From NCBI GenBank assembly GCA_902464345.1, contig CABQJA010000091.1, positions 1 through 8,497 on the forward strand: a stretch of 8,497 nucleotides of DNA, in the 5' to 3' direction. The DNA is from an uncultured Clostridium sp. GTDB lineage: Bacteria > Bacillota > Clostridia > Lachnospirales > Lachnospiraceae. The notes under the pieces are model-generated. The model saw only the letters and a list, made by a program, of their open reading frames with translations. It had not been told where the DNA came from and ran no database searches. Below, piece by piece: positions 1 through 4,448 of this stretch. Each line of letters opens with the position of its first letter. Positions within the stretch are counted from its first letter, which is position 1. Both the position numbers and the translations under genes were made by a program.

Positions 1-2
1 AT

Positions 3-71
3 ATGATATTTTCTCAAACAAATTTAATTGGGGCAATAGTTATGAGATTTTCTGAAAAATTAGAAGAATAA
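3..71 (+). other. Possible 3' end of a convergent plus-strand gene
   Basis: An open frame enters at the left edge and runs to a TAA at 69-71. It ends in residues MRFSEKLEE. It can be read as a 22-codon ORF from the ATG at 3, or as the C-terminus of a gene starting before the window. A second in-frame ATG at 42 has a GGGG about eight bases upstream. The frame stops just before the rpsI terminator hairpin, where a convergent neighbour would be expected to end. It is very short and AT-rich, so chance is a real alternative. No family is recognisable. Confidence 0.2.
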
Positions 72-113
72 ATATATAAAATAACTCCCCGGAAATCCTT
101 GATTTCCGAGGAG
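72..113 (-). terminator. Intrinsic terminator of the rplM-rpsI operon
   Basis: A 13-bp stem (85-97 with 101-113) closes a 3-nt loop. On the minus-strand transcript it is followed by the U-rich run TTATTTTATATATT. One pair (89/109) is G-U in minus-strand RNA but C-A in plus-strand RNA, so the hairpin is better formed in the rpsI direction. It lies about 35 bp past the rpsI stop. A convergent plus-strand gene could share it only weakly, because there is no good T-run on that side. Confidence 0.9.
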
Positions 114-147
114 CTGTATACCTTTTGATATCGTTCTGAACGGTTGA

Positions 148-549
148 CTAACGCTTGCTGAACTGTGGAGCACGACGAGCTGCTTTTAAACCGTACTTCT
201 TTCTTTCCTTCATACGTGGATCACGAGTTAAGAATCCAGCCTTCTTTAATGCCGGTCTGTACTCTGGATCAGCTACGCATAATGCTCTTGAAATACCATG
301 ACGGATTGCACCGGCCTGTCCGGTAAATCCACCACCCTTAACGTTTACTAATACATCAAACTTACCCTGTGTAGAAGTAGCTTCAAATGGCTGATTTACG
401 ATTAACTTCAGAGTCTCTAATCCGAAATACTCATCCATATCTCTCTTATTGATTGTAACCTTACCTGTACCAGGTACTAAATATACTCTGGCAATACTGC
501 TTTTTCTTCTACCAGTTCCGTAAAACTTGTTATCTTTCTTCTTAGCCAC
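148..549 (-). CDS. rpsI: Small ribosomal subunit protein uS9 (S9)
   Basis: Component of the 30S head. The basic C-terminal tail of S9 reaches the P-site tRNA anticodon region. The 133-residue product is of normal bacterial length. Visible hallmarks are GTGRRKSS (11-18), the glycine-rich KGGGFTGQAGAIRHGISRAL (71-90), and a lysine/arginine-rich tail ending in the canonical SKR (131-133). The start codon is GTG, not ATG. It is set by an AGAAGGAGGA Shine-Dalgarno seven bases upstream and by the family's usual N-terminus. It follows rplM by 21 bp in the standard two-gene operon and ends just before a strong terminator. The identification is secure. Confidence 0.98.
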   Translation of the reverse strand: MAKKKDNKFYGTGRRKSSIARVYLVPGTGKVTINKRDMDEYFGLETLKLIVNQPFEATSTQGKFDVLVNVKGGGFTGQAGAIRHGISRALCVADPEYRPALKKAGFLTRDPRMKERKKYGLKAARRAPQFSKR

Positions 550-556
550 TGTTATG

Positions 557-566
557 TCCTCCTTCT
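557..566 (-). promoter_or_regulatory. Ribosome-binding site that fixes the GTG start of rpsI
   Basis: Minus-strand AGAAGGAGGA ends seven bases before the GTG at 549-547. No ATG lies nearby in frame, and translation from this GTG gives the normal S9 N-terminus MAKKK. Confidence 0.85.
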
Positions 567-570
567 ACAA

Positions 571-1005
571 TTAATACTTAATCTCTAAAGCAACCGGCTT
601 CTGTGCTGCCTGCTCATGCTCTGGACCTGCATATACGTGAAGCTTCTTGATCATCTCACGTCCTAAAGGTCCCTTTGGAAGCATACCCTTAACTGCCAAG
701 TAGATAACATCTTCCGGCTTCTTATTCATCTTTTCTCTTAATGTAGTTTCCTTCATTCCGCCTACATAATCAGAGTGATTGTAATATACCTTCTGATCCA
801 TCTTCTTACCTGTAACCTGAATCTTATCAGCGTTAACTACGATTACATAATCGCCTGTATCAATATGTGGAGTATAAGTAGGCTTGTTCTTACCTCTTAA
901 TACCTTTGCAATCTCGGATGCTAAACGTCCTAATGTATGTCCTGTAGCATCTACTACATACCACTGTCTTTCAATCGTTGATGGGCTAGCCATATAACTC
1001 TTCAT
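571..1005 (-). CDS. rplM: Large ribosomal subunit protein uL13 (L13)
   Basis: Early-assembling 50S protein that binds 23S rRNA. In several bacteria L13 also regulates its own operon through the leader mRNA. The 144-residue product carries the family core WYVVDATGHTLGRLAS (15-30), HIDTGDYVIVVNA (47-59), and the L13 signature region VKGMLPKGPLGREM (105-118), followed by LHVYAGPEH. The ATG at 1005 has AAGGAGGA seven bases upstream. Met5 is a possible alternative, but it lacks spacing to that site, and clostridial L13 proteins commonly begin with an MK.xMA segment. It is the first gene of the rplM-rpsI pair, transcribed from its own strong promoter. Confidence 0.98.
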   Translation of the reverse strand: MKSYMASPSTIERQWYVVDATGHTLGRLASEIAKVLRGKNKPTYTPHIDTGDYVIVVNADKIQVTGKKMDQKVYYNHSDYVGGMKETTLREKMNKKPEDVIYLAVKGMLPKGPLGREMIKKLHVYAGPEHEQAAQKPVALEIKY

Positions 1006-1096
1006 GGTTGTTCCTCCTTCAAATTTTAACCTAACATATATGCGATAAATACTATTACCGGGGCTTTGGTTTAAGTATTAATCTTTCTTGTCACAT
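1006..1096 (-). promoter_or_regulatory. Structured rplM 5' leader, candidate L13 autoregulatory leader
   Basis: About 90 nt separate the predicted transcription start (near 1096) from the rplM ATG. The minus-strand RNA can form a two-tier hairpin. The outer stem is AAUACU/AGUAUU (1079-1074 with 1053-1048), then a symmetric 3x3 internal loop, then ACC/GGU closing an AAAGCCCC loop. L13 leader motifs are an established class in Firmicutes, and the position fits one. I cannot confirm the consensus by eye, so the class assignment is inference while the hairpin is visible. Confidence 0.4.
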
Positions 1097-1102
1097 TTGT
1101 AT

Positions 1103-1150
1103 ATTATATTACACCGTTCCATGTGTGTCAACCAATTTTCTTTTTATTTT
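1103..1150 (-). promoter_or_regulatory. Strong sigma-A-type promoter of rplM-rpsI with UP-like A-tract
   Basis: On the minus strand a perfect -35 TTGACA (1131-1126) and a perfect -10 TATAAT (1108-1103) are separated by exactly 17 bp. Immediately upstream of the -35, positions 1150-1134 read AAAATAAAAAGAAAATT, an A-rich tract where an alpha-CTD-binding UP element would sit. Transcription would start near 1096. Full consensus plus an A-tract is what a high-output ribosomal-protein promoter should look like. It also separates rplM-rpsI from the upstream corrinoid genes. Confidence 0.88.
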
Positions 1151-1152
1151 CG

Positions 1153-1188
1153 GCTGATTTTCTGCTAAATTTCCGCCGATTCTCCGCT
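1153..1188. repeat. Short imperfect direct repeat upstream of the rplM promoter
   Basis: Two 14-base copies, GCTGATTTTCTGCT (1153-1166) and GCCGATTCTCCGCT (1175-1188), match at 11 of 14 positions. All three differences are T/C transitions. The period is 22 bp, about two helical turns. They fill the gap between the stop of the adenosyltransferase gene and the UP-like tract. No U-tailed hairpin is present here, so I see no terminator for the upstream genes. The role is unknown. Confidence 0.45.
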
Positions 1189-1189
1189 T

Positions 1190-1807
1190 TTACAGTTCAA
1201 TCCCGATCCGTGCGGGGATCCCCTGATCATACGGATGCCGGAGCTTACGCATCTCTGTTATATAATCGGCCGCCTGTAGAATTTCCTCTGCGGGATCCCG
1301 CCCGGTCAGCACCAGCTCCACCCTGCCCTCTGCCTGTGTCAAAAACTGTTGGAACAGGCTGTGGTTCAGCAGCTCCCAATTATATGGGTACGTGATCTCA
1401 TCCATTATGATCACATCCGGACGCCATACCGCTTCATTACTCGCAGGGCTGTTGCTTACTGAGCTGTCGCTTCCAAAGCGGCTGTCTGCATCCAGTGATT
1501 CTATCATCTTCCGAAGCATCCCATTATGGATATCCGTTAATTCCTGCTTCTGCTCTGCTGACATATATTCATAAAATGGAAATTCCTTCTCACTGCGCAT
1601 AAGTCTGATATTCGGAATCTCTTTCAGAATCTGAAGCTCCGAGGACTGCCCGCCCTTCATAAACTGAGAGAACAATACCTGTTTCCCGGCTCCTGCCGCT
1701 CTGATGGCAAGCCCGATGGCCGCAGTCGTTTTCCCCTTACCGTCTCCGCAATATACATGTATGCAAGCAATCTGTTTCTTTTCCTGTGTACGCATACTCT
1801 CCGTCAT
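1190..1807 (-). CDS. Corrinoid (cob(I)alamin) adenosyltransferase, CobO/BtuR (CobA) family
   Basis: The family transfers the adenosyl group from ATP to the cob(I) form of a corrinoid, making adenosylcobalamin or its precursor in the cytoplasm. The family P-loop GDGKGKTT is at 21-28, FMKGG at 49-53, a Walker-B-like DVIIMDE at 131-137, LTGRDP at 167-172, and the diagnostic C-terminus HPYDQGIPARIGIEL at 191-205. Length (205) is slightly above the usual 170-200 because of a serine-rich insertion at roughly 108-127, before the Walker B strand. The ATG at 1807 overlaps the upstream stop as ATGA, and AAGGGAG lies eight bases upstream, so translational coupling is likely. The neighbour resembles a B12-dependent methionine-synthase activation domain, which supports a corrinoid role. 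De novo synthesis versus salvage cannot be told from this window. Confidence 0.9.
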   Translation of the reverse strand: MTESMRTQEKKQIACIHVYCGDGKGKTTAAIGLAIRAAGAGKQVLFSQFMKGGQSSELQILKEIPNIRLMRSEKEFPFYEYMSAEQKQELTDIHNGMLRKMIESLDADSRFGSDSSVSNSPASNEAVWRPDVIIMDEITYPYNWELLNHSLFQQFLTQAEGRVELVLTGRDPAEEILQAADYITEMRKLRHPYDQGIPARIGIEL

Positions 1808-2646
1808 TTTCTGTTCTCCCTTCTCATATCCGTTCGTCTTTGCTGATTCTCCGGTTGCATTCCATTCGTCTGCTTTGCATCCGCTCGTTCTTTCAACTGC
1901 TTCTGCTGACCGAAAAATCGCTGATACCCATAGGAATACCGATTACCTGTGTATATTTTCTCACTGTCAGGAGCTGCCTGACGGAATATGCAGTCCGTAT
2001 TTTTACACTGCGAACATATATGGCACGGTTTACTGTCCACCTTTTTATCTGACATGATCAGAAAAAACGCAACACTTTTCTTTGGTGAGAGAATGCACTG
2101 CTCCGAGTAGGTGATTGGTCCCGGCTCTGTAAAAACTTGTCGATATAAACTCGGCAGGGTCTCAATCGGGCAATTATCTCCCACAAATTCCAGCCGTTTC
2201 GCCCATTTGTGCGTGTCCTGCTGTACCTGTTTTACAAACTCCTCATAGGCCTCTGTAAGCAGCTCCAGTCCGATGCATTCAAGCATATAAACCTCCCGCA
2301 GGCATCCGGCATCCATATATAGGCTCTGAAACTCATCCATCGCCTTTCCAAGACTTAGAAATACAAGGGCCTGATCCTCGTTTCTCTCATCCCCCGCATC
2401 TAAATTTGACTGCATCGTTTCACATTTCAACGTCGTTTCGCATTTCGACGTTGTTTCGCATTTCGGCATTTCTTCCGTTTTCAGCACCGGATTCCAGATA
2501 TAGAATACCTCTGTCCTGATCAATGGCAGTAATGCCTGATATAAAACAGAGAGGCTTTCCCTGTCCTGTTCCTGGAAATGATATTGCTTTATCACCTGAT
2601 TTATTACTGTTTCATTTTTTTCCGATTTAAGGCTTTTATATTCCAT
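1804..2646 (-). CDS. Stand-alone protein resembling the B12-dependent methionine synthase (MetH) activation domain, diverged
   Basis: Recognised by overall pattern, not by one decisive motif. An N-terminal helical part (12-55) is followed by a LVFLSLGKAMDEF segment (94-106), like the 'ATLG..VD' stretch of clostridial activation-domain proteins. Next come a long helix with LTEAYEEF (130-137), YSEQCILSPKKSVAFFLIMSD (180-200), corresponding to the family's 'TES..l.P.KSV...ig.s' strand, and a cysteine motif with C208, C211, C214, C219 and R222. Relatives carry a similar C-x2-C-x4-C-x2-R tail that could hold metal or Fe-S. The family's R..PGYGD/AdoMet loop appears replaced by RLEFVGDNC (151-159). 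Cysteines 63, 69 and 75 sit in a tandem repeat. The C-terminal 55 residues are hydrophilic and basic. The Shine-Dalgarno is weak (AGGA, four bases from ATG). The stop overlaps the adenosyltransferase start by 4 bp. A role in corrinoid reduction or reactivation is inference. Confidence 0.6.
   Translation of the reverse strand: MEYKSLKSEKNETVINQVIKQYHFQEQDRESLSVLYQALLPLIRTEVFYIWNPVLKTEEMPKCETTSKCETTLKCETMQSNLDAGDERNEDQALVFLSLGKAMDEFQSLYMDAGCLREVYMLECIGLELLTEAYEEFVKQVQQDTHKWAKRLEFVGDNCPIETLPSLYRQVFTEPGPITYSEQCILSPKKSVAFFLIMSDKKVDSKPCHICSQCKNTDCIFRQAAPDSEKIYTGNRYSYGYQRFFGQQKQLKERADAKQTNGMQPENQQRRTDMRRENRK
2413..2466 (-). repeat. Three in-frame 18-bp tandem repeats (KCETT-type)
   Basis: Units at 2413-2430, 2431-2448 and 2449-2466 differ at only a few positions. 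They encode KCETTS, KCETTL and KCETMQ at residues 62-79 of the MetH-activation-like protein. Because 18 is a multiple of three, unit gain or loss would keep the frame. The repeat sits in the region that links the N-terminal helices to the core, probably a flexible loop. Confidence 0.9.
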
Positions 2647-2861
2647 TGTTTCCTATCACCGCATATCTTAGTAACGTGTCTTAGCATTCTCTGCTTTCCG
2701 TTTGTTACTCATATATTTTTAACATGTGACCTAATTCACAGAATTATCGTGCTATTTCGCAAGAGTTTTCCACGAATTGTTGATATTATTGTGGATATCA
2801 TCATGAATTCACGGTATATTTCGCCATTTTTCCACACAATTCAAGATATTTTACATAAGTT
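2647..2861. other. AT-rich intergenic region with ordered repeated motifs
   Basis: This 215-bp gap lies between the truA stop and the MetH-activation-like gene. It holds no supported gene; minus-strand frames of 8, 14 and 22 codons lack ribosome-binding sites. I see neither a U-tailed hairpin nor a convincing -35/-10 pair. What is visible is a two-copy, four-motif direct repeat, a TGATAT/ATATCA inverted repeat (2781-2786 with 2795-2800), and three sites one or two bases from the DnaA box: TTTTCCACG at 2766, TTTTCCACA at 2828, and ATATCCACA (minus strand) at 2798-2790. Confidence 0.6.
2733..2841. repeat. Two copies of an ordered four-motif array
   Basis: The same four words occur twice in the same order on the plus strand: AATTCAC, TATTTCGC, TTTTCCAC, AATT. 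Copy A is at 2733, 2753, 2766 and 2775. Copy B is at 2806, 2817, 2828 and 2838. Internal spacings differ: 13 versus 4 bases after the first word, 5 versus 3 after the second, 1 versus 2 after the third. This looks like an old duplication with later indels, or paired binding sites. Confidence 0.55.
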
Positions 2862-3599
2862 TTACAAATACTCGATTTCCATCAGCGTCAATCCTCTGGC
2901 TTCTGCCTTCGGTCCTGCCAGTCGTCGATCCTTCGCTTCCAGAATCTCCTTTACATGCTCCGGTAGATACATACCGGTTCCGACCTTTAACAAGGTGCCG
3001 ACAATGATCCGCACCATATTATACAGGAAACCGTTTCCGTTAATCTGAATCCGGATCATATCTCCTTCCTTTATAACTCGGAGAAAATAAATCGTCCGAA
3101 CGGTATTCTCCACCTGCGTTCTGGTAGAGCAGAAACTCTTAAAATCATGTTCACCAACCAAATAATCCGCCGCCTGCTGCATTTTCTCCACATCCAGCGG
3201 ATAATAGAAGAAATGACTGTAAAGCCGCTCGGTGGGGATTGCAAACCGTCGGTTCAAGATCCGGTATTCATATGTCTTTCTGGTATCGCAATAGCGTGGA
3301 TGCCAGTCCAAAGGCACCTCGCATGACTCCTGGATCCGAATATCCTCCGGCAACCGCTGATTTAACGCAAAGCTCATCTTCTCTGCCGGGATCCGGCTCT
3401 CGGTATCAAACACTGCCACATTTCCCATTGCATGAACCCCGGAGTCGGTTCTGCTGGCACCGATCACTGCAATCGGTTCTCCTACCAGCTCGGAAATGGT
3501 CTTATTTAATACCTCTTCCACTGTAATTCCATTTATCTGTATCTGCCAGCCGCAATAATTCGTTCCATCATATGCGACAATTAATTTCACCCGTTTCAT
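2862..3599 (-). CDS. truA: tRNA pseudouridine(38-40) synthase TruA
   Basis: Converts uridines 38-40 in the anticodon stem-loop of many tRNAs to pseudouridine; no cofactor is needed. The 245-residue length is normal. The N-terminus KLIVAYDGTNYCGWQ (5-19) is typical, and the catalytic aspartate is D52 within GASRTDSGVHA (47-57). KTYEYR (108-113), HDFKSFCS (151-158) and GNGFLYNMVRIIVGTL (188-203) complete the family pattern. The start ATG at 3599 is supported by GGAG seven bases upstream. It follows ecfT by 25 bp, the classical Firmicutes arrangement, so it is probably cotranscribed with the ECF genes. No terminator is visible downstream. Confidence 0.98.
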   Translation of the reverse strand: MKRVKLIVAYDGTNYCGWQIQINGITVEEVLNKTISELVGEPIAVIGASRTDSGVHAMGNVAVFDTESRIPAEKMSFALNQRLPEDIRIQESCEVPLDWHPRYCDTRKTYEYRILNRRFAIPTERLYSHFFYYPLDVEKMQQAADYLVGEHDFKSFCSTRTQVENTVRTIYFLRVIKEGDMIRIQINGNGFLYNMVRIIVGTLLKVGTGMYLPEHVKEILEAKDRRLAGPKAEARGLTLMEIEYL

Positions 3600-3624
3600 T
3601 TTGCTTCTCCACTTTATACTTTAA

Positions 3625-4425
3625 TTATAACAATATCCGCAGACTGATCATACCCGCCAGATATACCAGCAGGAGAATATAGGTCACCCGGTCGCAGACC
3701 GTGTATTTAAGCGGTTTCATCTTCGTTCTGCCGTCTCCGCCGCGATAGCACCGTGCTTCCATTGCCAGTGCCAGATCGTTTGCCCGCCGGATCGCCGATA
3801 CAAACATTGGCAGAATAACCGGAAAGAGACTTTTCAGCCGGTTCCAGATACTGCCGTTCTCAAAGTCCGCACACCGTGCCTGCTGTGCCTTCATGATCTT
3901 ATCCAGCTCCTCGACCAGAATCGGAATGAACCGCAGGGCAATACTTACCATCATTGCTACCTCATGCACCGGCACCCGGAAGCGTTTCAGCCAGGAAAAT
4001 GCCCGTTCCAGACCATCTGTCAGCTTCGTTGGAGTCGTTGTATATGTGATCACCGCGGCTCCCAGCACAAGGAAAATGATCCGCACCGTCGCATAACAGG
4101 CGGTTCGGAATCCCTGCCAGGATATATGAATAAATCCGAAATCCAGAAATGGATCTCCCTTGGTAAAAAACATATTCAGCACTATGGAAAAGAGAATAAA
4201 AATCGCGATTCCCTTCAGGCCCTTCAGCATAAACTTTAACGGAACCTTCGAGCATCCGATATAAACCACCAGTGCCACCAGTGCCAAAAGATACATATAT
4301 TTATTATTTGCCAGAAAAAGACTGATAATATATAGGAAACTGATTGCCAGCTTCGTTCGTGGGTCCAATCTGTGAATCACAGATTCCACCGGATAATATT
4401 GTCCAATGGTAATATCTCGAATCAT
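3625..4425 (-). CDS. ecfT: Energy-coupling factor transporter transmembrane protein EcfT
   Basis: Membrane scaffold of the ECF vitamin transporter core. It couples the ATPase pair to interchangeable substrate-binding S proteins. The 266-residue product has hydrophobic segments near 26-57, 71-88, 110-128, 155-172, 201-212 and 246-266, consistent with a multi-spanning protein. A DPRTK motif at 21-25 is typical. The two cytoplasmic coupling motifs that contact the ATPases are A183-R184-C185 and A224-R225-C226 (in AMEARCYRGG); the first family motif is more often ARG/ARA. AGGAGG lies five bases before the ATG, which follows the ATPase stop by 23 bp. No S component is in the window, so substrate is unknown. 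This is the shared (group II) arrangement, where S proteins are encoded elsewhere. Confidence 0.95.
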   Translation of the reverse strand: MIRDITIGQYYPVESVIHRLDPRTKLAISFLYIISLFLANNKYMYLLALVALVVYIGCSKVPLKFMLKGLKGIAIFILFSIVLNMFFTKGDPFLDFGFIHISWQGFRTACYATVRIIFLVLGAAVITYTTTPTKLTDGLERAFSWLKRFRVPVHEVAMMVSIALRFIPILVEELDKIMKAQQARCADFENGSIWNRLKSLFPVILPMFVSAIRRANDLALAMEARCYRGGDGRTKMKPLKYTVCDRVTYILLLVYLAGMISLRILL

Positions 4426-4448
4426 GCTTACCTCCTGTCATGCAGTGC

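Noticed and set aside
1150..1178. TCGGC/GCCGA inverted repeat as a terminator of the corrinoid genes
   Set aside because: The stem is only about 5 bp with a loop of roughly 20 bases, and the following minus-strand bases are A-rich, not U-rich.
2690..2736. Small minus-strand ORF MSNKRKAENAKTRY and neighbours
   Set aside because: Very short, with no Shine-Dalgarno and no recognisable relative.
2800..2861. TTGAAT-17-AAATAT as a promoter for the MetH-activation-like gene
   Set aside because: The -35 matches 4 of 6 and the -10 only 3 of 6, and it would give a leader of about 160 bases; the evidence is too weak.
2578..3048. Plus-strand 156-codon open frame over the intergenic gap
   Set aside because: It overlaps the 3' half of truA antisense, is dominated by F, I, H and S as expected of a shadow, and resembles no family.
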